Both the position numbers and the translations under genes were made by a program. The notes beneath the pieces are model-generated. The model saw only the letters and a list, made by a program, of their open reading frames with translations. It did no database searches and had not been told where the DNA came from. This document shows positions 34,029 to 41,960 of a stretch of DNA of 64,000 bases, one piece after another (position 1 is the stretch's first letter; each line of letters begins with the position of its first letter). Origin of the DNA: Oscillospiraceae bacterium (lineage in GTDB: Bacteria; Bacillota_A; Clostridia; Oscillospirales; Ruminococcaceae); the NCBI GenBank assembly GCA_004558145.1, contig SFDQ01000002.1, positions 248,001-312,000 of the forward strand, written 5' to 3'.

Positions 34029-34766
34029 ATGAACGTCGTCGTGACCAAGAGCTATGATGAGAGCTGCGCCTATGTGGCCGACATGATCTGCAAGCTGGTG
34101 AACGAAAAGCCCGACTGCAAGCTGGGCCTTGCCACCGGCGGCACCCCCGTGCCCATGTACAAAAAGCTCATCGAGGCCAACAAGGCCGGCAAGGTGGATT
34201 TCTCCAAGGTGCGCACGGTGAACCTGGACGAATACTGCGGCATCCCCGAGACCCATGACCAGAGCTACCGCTACTTCATGAACACCAACCTGTTCGACCA
34301 CATCAACATCGACAAGGCCAACACCTACGTTGCCCAGGGCATGGGCGACCCCGAGGCCAACGCCGCCGCGCTGGAGGCCAAGGTGCGGGAGGGCGGCGTT
34401 GCCGACCTGCAGCTGCTGGGCATCGGCAACAACGGCCACATCGCCTTCAACGAGGCGGCGGACGTGCTGCACGCCACCGCCCACATCGAAAAGCTGACCG
34501 AGAGCACCATCCAGGCCAACTCCCGCTTCTTTGAGAAGAAGGAGGATGTGCCCACCACCGCCATCACCATGGGCATGGGCGACATCCTGGCCGCCAAGTG
34601 CGTGGTGCTCATCGCCACTGGCCTGGCCAAGACCGACGCCATCCGCGGCCTTGTGATGGACGACGCCATCACCACCCACAACCCCAGCACCATGCTGAAG
34701 ATGCACGAGAACGTGTATGTGGTCATCGACCAGGAACTGGCCGACGCCGTGGGCTACAAGGGCTGA
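34029..34766 (+). CDS. nagB: Glucosamine-6-phosphate deaminase
   Basis: A 245-residue enzyme converting glucosamine 6-phosphate to fructose 6-phosphate and ammonia, the last step of amino-sugar catabolism. LGLATGGTPVPMY binds phosphate, NLDEYCGI has the catalytic Asp, and GIGNNGHIAFNEAAD carries the His/Glu pair. It is shorter than the E. coli enzyme at the C-terminus, as in other Firmicutes, so allosteric control is probably absent. ATG 34029 follows AACGGAG; a GTG nine bases upstream is less well spaced. Confidence 0.96.
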   Translation: MNVVVTKSYDESCAYVADMICKLVNEKPDCKLGLATGGTPVPMYKKLIEANKAGKVDFSKVRTVNLDEYCGIPETHDQSYRYFMNTNLFDHINIDKANTYVAQGMGDPEANAAALEAKVREGGVADLQLLGIGNNGHIAFNEAADVLHATAHIEKLTESTIQANSRFFEKKEDVPTTAITMGMGDILAAKCVVLIATGLAKTDAIRGLVMDDAITTHNPSTMLKMHENVYVVIDQELADAVGYKG

Positions 34767-34783
34767 TACCATTTGCGAACCGC

Positions 34784-34817
34784 GCCGCCGCTGTGACAGA
34801 ACAGCGGCGGCTTTTTT
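34784..34817 (+). terminator. Terminator after nagB
   Basis: An 11-bp stem GCCGCCGCTGT (34784-34794) with 34801-34811 and six T. Confidence 0.92.
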
Positions 34818-34833
34818 GCGCTCTGCCCTTCCC

Positions 34834-34862
34834 TTGACTTGCGGGCCCATCCTTCTTATAAT
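34834..34862 (+). promoter_or_regulatory. Promoter of the cobalamin operon
   Basis: -35 TTGACT (34834-34839), 17 bases, perfect TATAAT (34857-34862). The transcript would begin near 34869 with a leader of about 280 bases. Confidence 0.8.
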
Positions 34863-34934
34863 GAAAGCACATGCGGGCCGCTTTTGCCCGCATGACAAAC
34901 CGAGAGCAAAAACGAATGACACTTTCGCATAAAA

Positions 34935-35038
34935 GGGGCAGACATTTATTCAGAGAAGCCGGGTGAGAATCCCGCACGGTCCCGCCACCGTGATGCGCGC
35001 CGCACGGCGCGCTAAGTCGGATCGCTGAGTCTGCTCTG
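34935..35038 (+). promoter_or_regulatory. Cobalamin riboswitch aptamer
   Basis: Conserved core AAGCCGGGTGAGAATCCCGC followed by ACGGTCCCGCCACCGTGATG, which includes the B12-box-like CCGCCACCGTGA. Near the 3' side is AAGTCGGAT. GCAGAC (34939-34944) pairs with GTCTGC (35029-35034) as a closing stem. The aptamer is compact, without a long peripheral 5' domain. It stands directly upstream of a B12 importer operon, which fits cobalamin repression of uptake. Confidence 0.92.
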
Positions 35039-35086
35039 GTACACTTCACGATGGATGAATTGCACTGTTTTCTTTTTTGGCAAACG

Positions 35087-35122
35087 TCACCCTTTCGTGT
35101 GTGGAAGGGTGATTTGTTTTTT
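35087..35122 (+). terminator. Riboswitch expression platform (intrinsic terminator)
   Basis: TCACCCTT (35087-35094) pairs with AAGGGTGA (35105-35112), then a T-rich run (35113-35122), 25 bases before the first start codon. B12 binding is expected to favour this hairpin and stop transcription. Confidence 0.8.
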
Positions 35123-35146
35123 GCCGGAAAATCAGGAGGTAAATCC

Positions 35147-36118
35147 ATGAAAAAGCTTCTCAGTCTCATCCTGGCGCTGGCCCTGGCCGCCAGCGCCGCG
35201 GGCTGCGCCGCCCAGCCGGCTTCCGGCTCCGCGTCCGTGTCCGCTTCCGCCCCGTCCTCTTCCGTTTCGGCCCCTGCCGCCGAAAAGCCCACCACCGACC
35301 CCAGCGGCGCCGAGGTGACCATCCCCGACGAGATCGGCTCCGTGGTGGTGCTGGCCCCCTCCATTGCCGAGACGCTGGTGGCCCTGGGCTGCGGCGACCT
35401 CATCGTGGGCTACGACGCCCAGAGCGTGGGCCTGGAGGGCCTGCCCGAGGGCGTGCCCACCTTCGACATGATGCAGCCGGACATGGAGCAGCTGGCGGCC
35501 CTGAAGCCGGACGTGCTGTTCGTTTCCAACATGACCCTGTATGACCAGACCAATCCCTATCAGCAGCTGATGGACATGGGCGTGTGCGTGCTGTGCGTGC
35601 CCACCGCCGACAGCATCGCCGCCATCCAGGAGGACATCGCCTTCATCGCCGCCGCCATGGGCAAGAGCGCCGAGGGCGACGCCCTGATCGTGGACATGCA
35701 GGCCGAGCTGGACCGCATCGCCGCCATCGGCGCCACCGTGACCGACAAGAAGAGCGTCTACTTTGAGATCAGCGCCGCCCCCAGCATGTACAGCTTCGGC
35801 AGCGGCGTGTTCCTGAACGAGATGATTGAGCTCATCGGCGCCGAGAACGTGCTGGCCGACCAGGAGGGCTGGCTGCCGGTGGAGGCCGAGACCATCGTGG
35901 CCGCCAACCCCGACGTCATCCTCACCAACGTGAACTACATCGACGACCCCGTGGCCGAAATTCTGGGCCGCAGCGGCTGGGAAGGCATGAGCGCCGTGCA
36001 GAACGAGCAGGTGTTCTACATCGACAACATGGCCTCTTCCCTGTCCAACCAGAACATCGTGAAGGCGCTGGACCAGATGGCCAAGGCCGTCTATCCCGAG
36101 CTGTTCAGCGCGGAATAA
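35147..36118 (+). CDS. btuF: Cobalamin ABC transporter substrate-binding lipoprotein
   Basis: A 323-residue exported lipoprotein. The signal sequence MKKLLSLILALALAASAAGC ends in a lipobox Cys at residue 20, followed by a Ser/Ala linker. The rest is a class III (BtuF/FhuD) binding protein: SVVVLAPSIAETLVALGCGDLIVGYD, then LAALKPDVLFVS in the first lobe and NPDVILTN in the second. AGGAGG is eight bases before ATG 35147. Cobalamin or a related corrinoid is the inferred ligand because the riboswitch controls the operon. Confidence 0.92.
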   Translation: MKKLLSLILALALAASAAGCAAQPASGSASVSASAPSSSVSAPAAEKPTTDPSGAEVTIPDEIGSVVVLAPSIAETLVALGCGDLIVGYDAQSVGLEGLPEGVPTFDMMQPDMEQLAALKPDVLFVSNMTLYDQTNPYQQLMDMGVCVLCVPTADSIAAIQEDIAFIAAAMGKSAEGDALIVDMQAELDRIAAIGATVTDKKSVYFEISAAPSMYSFGSGVFLNEMIELIGAENVLADQEGWLPVEAETIVAANPDVILTNVNYIDDPVAEILGRSGWEGMSAVQNEQVFYIDNMASSLSNQNIVKALDQMAKAVYPELFSAE

Positions 36119-36122
36119 GGCC

Positions 36123-37148
36123 ATGAAAACAGCGGCAAAAATGGCCGTGCTCGCTGCTGCCGCCCTCGCCGCCCTCATTCTGGGCGTCGGGGTCGGCAGC
36201 GTCTTTATTCCCCCCGATGAAGTGTGCGCCATCCTGGCCCACTTTTTCTTCGGCACAGCCCTGCCGGAAAGCATCGACCCGGTCTACCCCAGCCTTGTGT
36301 TCAACATGCGGCTGCCCCGGGTGCTGATGGCCTTTCTCACCGGGGCGGGGCTGGCGGTGAGCGGCACGGTGATGCAGTCGGTGCTGCGCAACCCCCTGGC
36401 CTCCCCCTTCGGGCTGGGCGTTTCCGCCGGGGCGGGCCTGGGCGCGGCGCTGGTCATTGTGGCCGGGGTGTCCTCCGGCCTTTTGGGGGCCTTTCTGCTG
36501 CCCTCGGTGAGCCTCTGCTTTGCGCTGGTCACCGTGGTGCTGGTGGTGGGCTTTGCCACCCGGCTGGACCGCAGCCTTTCCAACACCACCATCGTGCTCA
36601 CCGGCATGGTGGTCTCGCTGTTTCTGAACGCCATCATGAACCTGCTTTCCACCCTGTCGCCCCTTTATGCCCAGCAGATCAGCCTGTGGACGCTGGGCAG
36701 CTTTTCCTCCAAGGAGTGGAGCCAGGTGGCGGTGCTGGCCCCGGTGACCCTGCTTTGCACCCTGTTCTTTCTGCGCTTTTCCCGCGAGATGGACGTGATG
36801 ACCTTCGGGGAGGAGCAGGCCCAGGCCATGGGCGTTGCCCTGCGGCGGATGAAGTGGGTGCTGCTGGTGGCCATCGCGGTGCTCACCGGCACCGCCACCG
36901 CCTTTGTGGGCATCATCGGCTTTGTGGACCTCATCGCCCCCCATGTGGTGCGGCGGTTCTTCGGCGCGGCCCACCGGCGGGTCATCCCGGCGGCGGCCCT
37001 GTTCGGCGGGGCCTTCATGGTGCTGTGCGACCTGGCGGCCCGCACGCTGGTGCCCCCGCGGGAAATTCCCATCGGCTCCATCACGGCGCTCATCGGCGCG
37101 CCCTTTTTCATCTATGTCTATTTTTCCGGGCGAAGGAGGCGGCAGTGA
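36123..37148 (+). CDS. btuC: Cobalamin ABC transporter permease (FecCD family)
   Basis: A 341-residue polytopic protein with about ten helices. RLPRVLMAFLTGAGLAVSGTVMQSVLRNPLASPFGLGVSAGAGLGAAL is the FecCD signature region (only partly quoted motifs matter here: RLPR, GAGLA, NPLA, PFGLG). The GFVDLIAPHVVRRFFGAAHRR-type stretch forms the coupling helix region. The ATG lies four bases after the btuF stop. Confidence 0.93.
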   Translation: MKTAAKMAVLAAAALAALILGVGVGSVFIPPDEVCAILAHFFFGTALPESIDPVYPSLVFNMRLPRVLMAFLTGAGLAVSGTVMQSVLRNPLASPFGLGVSAGAGLGAALVIVAGVSSGLLGAFLLPSVSLCFALVTVVLVVGFATRLDRSLSNTTIVLTGMVVSLFLNAIMNLLSTLSPLYAQQISLWTLGSFSSKEWSQVAVLAPVTLLCTLFFLRFSREMDVMTFGEEQAQAMGVALRRMKWVLLVAIAVLTGTATAFVGIIGFVDLIAPHVVRRFFGAAHRRVIPAAALFGGAFMVLCDLAARTLVPPREIPIGSITALIGAPFFIYVYFSGRRRRQ

Positions 37149-37150
37149 CC

Positions 37151-37915
37151 ATGCTCAAGGTGGAACATCTCACCTGCGGCTACGGCGGCGCGCCGGTGGT
37201 GAAGGACCTCTCCTTCGAAGTGCCCGCCGGGGGGCGGCTGTGCATCCTGGGGCCCAACGGCTGCGGCAAGACCACGCTGCTGCGGGCGCTGGCGGGCCTT
37301 CTGCCCCACGAGGGCAAGGTGACGGCGGAGGGCCGGGACCTTGCCGCCATGGACCGGCGGCAGCTGGCCCGGACCGTGGCCCTGCTGAGCCAGATCAGCA
37401 GCGTGTATTTTTCCTATACTGTCTATGAAACGGTGCTGATGGGGCGCTACGCCCACCAGACCGGCGGCGCTTTTTCCGGCCCGGGGCCGGAGGACAGAGC
37501 CATCGCCCTGGAGTGCATGGAGCGCACCGGCGTGGCCGACTTGCGCGACCGGCAGGTGACCGAGCTTTCGGGCGGGCAGCTGCAGCGGGTGTTCCTGGCC
37601 CGCACCTTTGCCCAGCAGCCCCGCATCATCCTGCTGGACGAGCCCACCAACCACCTGGACCTGAAATATCAGGTGGAGCTGGTGCAGGAGCTGAAGGCCT
37701 GGGCCGCCGGGGAGGGCCGGTGCGTGGTGGGGGTGCTCCACGACGTGAATCTGGCGCTGGACCTGGCGGACCTCTTCCTCTTGATGGAGGAGGGGCAGGC
37801 CCGGTATTTCGGCCCCGCGGCGGAGTTTGACCCGGCGGCGCTGAACCGGGTGTATCAGATGGACGTGGGCGGCTACATGCGCCGCTCTCTGCAACGATGG
37901 GAGGAACTGGAATGA
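37151..37915 (+). CDS. btuD: Cobalamin ABC transporter ATPase
   Basis: A 254-residue ATPase. Walker A is GPNGCGKTT (about residues 34-42), the signature LSGGQLQRVFLART, Walker B IILLDEPTNHLD, and the H-loop VLHDVN. ATG 37151 is used; a GTG at 37145 overlaps the btuC stop and is equally possible. Completes the BtuFCD importer. Confidence 0.93.
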   Translation: MLKVEHLTCGYGGAPVVKDLSFEVPAGGRLCILGPNGCGKTTLLRALAGLLPHEGKVTAEGRDLAAMDRRQLARTVALLSQISSVYFSYTVYETVLMGRYAHQTGGAFSGPGPEDRAIALECMERTGVADLRDRQVTELSGGQLQRVFLARTFAQQPRIILLDEPTNHLDLKYQVELVQELKAWAAGEGRCVVGVLHDVNLALDLADLFLLMEEGQARYFGPAAEFDPAALNRVYQMDVGGYMRRSLQRWEELE

Positions 37916-38439
37916 GCCTGTACCGAAGCCCTTACGAGGCCTATCCCTTTTTGTGCGACGCGGGCGAGGACCTGCGCTGCGATTTTGAACTGCTCACCGA
38001 CGAGATGGCCAGCCGCACCGGCCTGCTGCGGGCCCAGGTGAAGGACGAGGCCCTGAAGGCGGAGCTTTTGTGGGTGTGCGAGCTCATTTACCACATGAAC
38101 CCCACCCTGCGCACCCGCTTCACCGTCACCGAGGAGGAGTGCGCCCGCCTGCTGGAGCTGGCCTCCGGCTGGAAGGAGCGCTGCGCCGGGCGCTGCAAGC
38201 TGTTCGTGCTGACCCAGGGGTGCGAGGCCGCCTGCACGGCCCACCTTCTGCGGGTGCAGGGCAAGCAGCTGGTGCGCCTCATCTACCGCTGGGTGGAAAA
38301 GGGCCACGAGGTGCCCGACCGCCTGCTGGACCTGGCGAACCTGCTCTCGGGCTACTTCTTCTATCTGGCCCTCCACCTCAACGAGGCGGAAGGGGTGGAG
38401 GAAGTGCCCTACGTCAGCCGCAACTACCCCGCACGGTAA
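37912..38439 (+). CDS. Probable corrinoid adenosyltransferase (PduO/EutT-like)
   Basis: A 175-residue helical protein. The N-terminal FELLTDEMASRTGLLRAQVKDEALKAELLWVCELIYHMNP and the C-terminal LLDLANLLSGYFFYLALHLNEAEG segments follow the layout of the PduO-type ATP:cob(I)alamin adenosyltransferase helical bundle (motifs are divergent). LSGYFF stands where the RLSDYLF motif is expected. GGGAGGAA precedes the ATG, which overlaps the btuD stop (ATGA). Position in a B12-regulated operon supports the call; sequence alone is not decisive. Confidence 0.6.
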   Translation: MSLYRSPYEAYPFLCDAGEDLRCDFELLTDEMASRTGLLRAQVKDEALKAELLWVCELIYHMNPTLRTRFTVTEEECARLLELASGWKERCAGRCKLFVLTQGCEAACTAHLLRVQGKQLVRLIYRWVEKGHEVPDRLLDLANLLSGYFFYLALHLNEAEGVEEVPYVSRNYPAR

Positions 38440-38445
38440 CGCGCC

Positions 38446-39306
38446 ATGGAACAGAGAGCAAAAACCCTGATGGTGCTGGGCACCGCCTCCGGCGTGGGCA
38501 AGAGCACGCTGGTCATCGGCCTTTGCCGGCTTCTGCGCCGGCGAGGGCTGCGGGTGGCCCCCTTCAAGGCCCAGAACATCTCCGACAACGCCCATCTTCT
38601 GCCCGACGGGCGGCGGATGGCCCGCAGTCAGGCCATCGCGGCGGCGGCCTGCGGCCTTGCCCCCGAGCCGGACATGAACCCGGTGCTGCTCATCCCCCAT
38701 CGGGGCGACTGCGAGGCGGTGGTGGACGGCGTGACCACGCCCCGCTTTGACCGGGACGCCTGCCGCGAAGCGGCCCGCCGCGCCTACGACCGGCTGGCGG
38801 CCCGCTTTGAAGTGGTGGTGGCCGAGGGCGCGGGCAGCCCGGTTGAGCTGAACCTGCGGGCCGGCGACATCGTGAACATGGACTTTGCCCTTTACGCCCG
38901 CTGCCCGGTGCTGCTGGCGGCGGACATCCGCCGGGGCGGGGCCTTCGCGGCGCTCTACGGCACGCTGGCCCTGCTGGCCCCGGAAGAGCGGGCGCTGGTG
39001 AAGGGGCTCATCGTCAACGACTTTTACGGCGACGCCGCCTCCTTCGGCGAGGGACGGCGGATGCTGGAAGAAATTTGCGGCGTGCCGGTGCTGGGCGTTG
39101 TGCCCCATCTGGACCTGCGGCTGGAGGACGAGGACGCCCTGCCCGGCGCGGCGGCCCTCACCCGGGAAAAACTGGCCGCCCTTGTGCCCGAGGGCATGAG
39201 CGCCGAGGACTTTCAGGCCGCCCAGTTCGACCTGCTGGCCGACGCGCTGGAAAAAGCCCTGGACATGGACGCACTGATAAAAATTCTGGAAGGAGGGGCC
39301 GGATGA
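38446..39306 (+). CDS. CobQ-like amidoligase domain lacking the glutaminase domain
   Basis: A 286-residue protein matching the N-terminal synthetase half of cobyric acid synthase CobQ/CbiP. Walker A is GTASGVGKST (residues 12-21); FKAQNISDNAHLL, MNPVLLIP, VVAEGAGSPVELNLRAGDIVNM, ADIRRGG and VPHLDLRLEDED follow in CobQ order. Full CobQ has about 500 residues with a C-terminal class I glutaminase; here the Cys-His-Glu domain is absent, and the protein jumps to a short helix like the normal CobQ tail (QAAQFDLLADALEKALDMD). It may use free ammonia or an amide donor made by a partner. No frameshift is visible. Confidence 0.85.
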   Translation: MEQRAKTLMVLGTASGVGKSTLVIGLCRLLRRRGLRVAPFKAQNISDNAHLLPDGRRMARSQAIAAAACGLAPEPDMNPVLLIPHRGDCEAVVDGVTTPRFDRDACREAARRAYDRLAARFEVVVAEGAGSPVELNLRAGDIVNMDFALYARCPVLLAADIRRGGAFAALYGTLALLAPEERALVKGLIVNDFYGDAASFGEGRRMLEEICGVPVLGVVPHLDLRLEDEDALPGAAALTREKLAALVPEGMSAEDFQAAQFDLLADALEKALDMDALIKILEGGAG

Positions 39307-39971
39307 ACAAGCTTTTGCCGGGGCTGCCCTTTGTTGCCTCCTACAGCGGCGGCAAGGACAGCGCCCTTGCCATCCACCGCGCTGTGCAAAGCGGCATGAA
39401 GCTGCAGGCCCTGCTCATCACCTACAACGTGGACCGGGGCCGCTCCTGGTTCCACGGCATCCCCGCCGAGGTGCTGGCGGAGGTGGAGCGGTCGGTGGGC
39501 GCGCCGGTGCGGCTCATCCGCACCACCGGCCCGGAGTACGCCGCCGCCTTTGAGGCGGCGCTGGCCAGAGAAAAGGCCCTGGGCGCCAGGGCCTGCATTT
39601 TTGGCGACATCGACATCCAGGGCCACCTGGACTGGTGCAGCGAGCGCTGCCGGGCCGCGGGCCTGGAGGCCTGCTTCCCCCTCTGGCAGGAGGAGCGCCT
39701 GGAGCTGGTGAAGGAGTGCCTTGCCAGCGGTTTCAAGCCCATCGTCACGGTGGTGGACACCCGCCGCCTGCCCGCTGATTTTGCCGGGCAGCCCCTGACC
39801 GAGGAACTTCTGGACGAGATGGCGCGGCGGGGGGCGGACCCCTGCGGCGAGAACGGCGAATACCACACCTTTGTGCCCGAAGGGCCCATCTTCGCCCGGC
39901 CCGTCCCGGTGGCCGTGGGCCCCGCCCAGCTGGTGGACGGCTACGCGGTGGCTCCGCTGGCCGCCCGCTGA
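39303..39971 (+). CDS. DUF71/Dph6-type ATP pyrophosphatase in B12 operon
   Basis: A 222-residue PP-loop enzyme. SYSGGKDSALAIHRA (residues 13-27) is the ATP pyrophosphatase P-loop. CIFGDIDIQGHLDW and GENGEYHTFVPEGPIF are diagnostic of COG2102/DUF71. Eukaryotic and archaeal members amidate diphthine using ammonia and ATP. Bacteria lack diphthamide, and comparative genomics has predicted a B12-salvage role for the bacterial branch. The ATG overlaps the CobQ-like stop (ATGA), and a terminator follows. An amidation step in corrinoid recycling is the inferred job. Confidence 0.88.
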   Translation: MNKLLPGLPFVASYSGGKDSALAIHRAVQSGMKLQALLITYNVDRGRSWFHGIPAEVLAEVERSVGAPVRLIRTTGPEYAAAFEAALAREKALGARACIFGDIDIQGHLDWCSERCRAAGLEACFPLWQEERLELVKECLASGFKPIVTVVDTRRLPADFAGQPLTEELLDEMARRGADPCGENGEYHTFVPEGPIFARPVPVAVGPAQLVDGYAVAPLAAR

Positions 39972-39976
39972 AACAA

Positions 39977-40020
39977 GAAAAAAGCAGCGTCCCCTCAGCA
40001 GAGGGGGCGCTGCTTTTGTT
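39977..40020. terminator. Bidirectional terminator
   Basis: A long stem (39981-39996 with 40001-40016) with A and T runs on both sides, ending the B12 operon on + and the DUF5107 genes on -. Confidence 0.88.
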
Positions 40021-41946
40021 TCAGACGTAGGCGCGGAAGTTGTATTCATAGGGCACCGGGCGGGGCTGGCCCAGGGCGGCGGTGACCTCGGTCCACAGCC
40101 GGGCCGGCAGGTCCTCGCCCTCGCGGATGTCCTCCAGCACGAAGGAGGCCGGGTCGGCGATGAGGGCGAAGGCCTCCTCGCTGCGGCCCGTGCGGTGCAG
40201 GGCGATGGCGTAGTGGATGGTCAGGTAGCTGTTGGCCCGCAGCTCTTCGGGCAGGCTCTCGTAAAGGCGCAGCATCGCGGGCCAGGCTTCGGCGGTGCTG
40301 AGCAGCTTGAAGGCGCTCTTTTGATAGGAGAGGTCCTCCCGGCGCAGGGCCGCACCCTTTTCGATGCAGGCCGCGCACCGGGCGGCGTTGTCCCGCCGGT
40401 ACTCAAGGCAGGCCAGAGCGTGATAGGCCCAGGGGTTTTCCGCCAGTTCCAGCGAGGCCAGCAGCTGTTTTTCCGCCGCGTCGTACTCCCCGTTCTGCAC
40501 CAGACGCACCCCCAGCTGATAGTGGGCGTACCAGTTGCCCCGGTTGCAGCCCTCCACGGTGGCCCGCAGCTGGCGCAGGCTCGCCTCGTCCGCCAAGAAG
40601 CAGTCCGGGCGCTGGTCAGGGGCGGGGCAGTGAAGCACGCCGCTCTCCAGAAAGGCCGCCCAGTCCTTGCCGCTCTGGTCCTCGCAGCAGAATTCCAGAT
40701 GGGCGCTGGCTTCCCCCCGCTGTGCCAGCGCGCCGGCGGCGGAGCCGGGGCGCACCAGCCGGGCCTTGCGGCGGGCCATGGGGGCGGTGTCCTCCAACAG
40801 GCGCTCCATTGTTTCGACGGCGCCCTCGGCGGCCAGCTGGTCTTCAATGGCTTCGTACCGGCGGCGGTGGGTATCCGCCAGCAGGGCGGGGTCCAGCTGC
40901 ACCGGGCCGTACTGCTCCACCCACTCCCACTCGCTGTGGGGCGGCATGGGCAGGCAGCCGTACTGGGTCTTGGCGAGGCCCGCCTGTATCTCCACATACC
41001 GGCCCGCCTTTTGGGTCAGGAACTCCTGCCAGTGATCGGAGGCGGGCTGGTTGCCCCAGCAGAACAGCTTGCGGCTCACCAGCCGCCCGGTGGACCGCTG
41101 CAGCAGGCCCCAGCCGCCCCGGCCCAGGTTCGCGATGAACTTGGGGGCTGCTTCGGGGATGTCGAAGAAGTAGTCGATGGAGGTGGGGATGTCATTGTAG
41201 GCGGTGACGTCCACCCCGTTCACCACGGGGATGTCCGTTTTGTAGACGCACATGTTTTTCAGGGTGTAGGCCTTTTCCGCCGGCACCACCACGCGCCCGC
41301 CCTCGTATTCCGGCACGGCGATGTTGCTCCACCAGTACATCGGCGTCACGTCGCTGTTCTCGTTGATGATCTTGAAGCGGCAGTTGAGGAATTTGTCCTC
41401 CTCCCCCAGCCAGAAGTCCATCTGGTAGCACACGCCCCGCACCTGCTCGTACTCGTACATCCGCAGCACCGGCACGCCCTTCTCCTCCAGGCGGGCGGTG
41501 TAGAGCGGGGCGGTGGTGAAGGGGTTGTGGCCGATGATGCCGATGTTCCACTCCACGCCGCCGCTGAACCAGGCGTTGCGCACCGCCAGGTTGGAAAATT
41601 GCAGCACGTCGTTGGTGTAGAGCAGATTTCGCCCGGCGGCCTTGTCCTCCAGGCTCCAGAGGCGGCCGCCGTAGCCCGGCAGGAACACCGCCCGCAGGTG
41701 CCGGTTCTCCAGCACGGCGGTGTCCACCTTCTGCATCGTGAGGGTGCGGGTGTAGGTGTTGAACTGGCGGTAGGGGTAGGAGTTCTCCACCCGGCCGTAA
41801 CCGGGGTGGATGTCGTCCCCTTCCTCCAAATCGAAGGTGAGCTGGTTTTGCAGTATTTTTTCTCCCATCAGGTCGGGCACGCTGGACTCGGGGCCCAGCT
41901 CGGCCACCGGCAGTTCCAGCGTTTCAAAGGTCAGGGTCGGTTTCAT
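40021..41946 (-). CDS. DUF5107 protein, shorter paralogue
   Basis: A 641-residue protein. Residues about 40-330 form a DUF5107-type beta-rich domain (LENRHLRAVFLPGYGGRLWSLEDKA, NLLYTNDVLQFSNLAVRNAWFSGGVEWNIGIIGHNPF). Residues 480-620 are TPR-like helical repeats. No signal peptide is seen, so it is probably cytoplasmic. The fold resembles galactose-mutarotase-like domains, and some relatives sit in carbohydrate loci; activity is unknown. GAGGAGGGG precedes ATG 41946. It follows the longer paralogue by 14 bases. Confidence 0.8.
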   Translation of the reverse strand: MKPTLTFETLELPVAELGPESSVPDLMGEKILQNQLTFDLEEGDDIHPGYGRVENSYPYRQFNTYTRTLTMQKVDTAVLENRHLRAVFLPGYGGRLWSLEDKAAGRNLLYTNDVLQFSNLAVRNAWFSGGVEWNIGIIGHNPFTTAPLYTARLEEKGVPVLRMYEYEQVRGVCYQMDFWLGEEDKFLNCRFKIINENSDVTPMYWWSNIAVPEYEGGRVVVPAEKAYTLKNMCVYKTDIPVVNGVDVTAYNDIPTSIDYFFDIPEAAPKFIANLGRGGWGLLQRSTGRLVSRKLFCWGNQPASDHWQEFLTQKAGRYVEIQAGLAKTQYGCLPMPPHSEWEWVEQYGPVQLDPALLADTHRRRYEAIEDQLAAEGAVETMERLLEDTAPMARRKARLVRPGSAAGALAQRGEASAHLEFCCEDQSGKDWAAFLESGVLHCPAPDQRPDCFLADEASLRQLRATVEGCNRGNWYAHYQLGVRLVQNGEYDAAEKQLLASLELAENPWAYHALACLEYRRDNAARCAACIEKGAALRREDLSYQKSAFKLLSTAEAWPAMLRLYESLPEELRANSYLTIHYAIALHRTGRSEEAFALIADPASFVLEDIREGEDLPARLWTEVTAALGQPRPVPYEYNFRAYV

Positions 41947-41960
41947 TGGTGTTCCCCTCC

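Noticed and set aside
38446..39306. Frameshifted full-length cobyric acid synthase
   Set aside because: The frame is intact, ends with a CobQ-like tail helix and overlaps the next gene by ATGA; no glutaminase remnants lie in any frame downstream.
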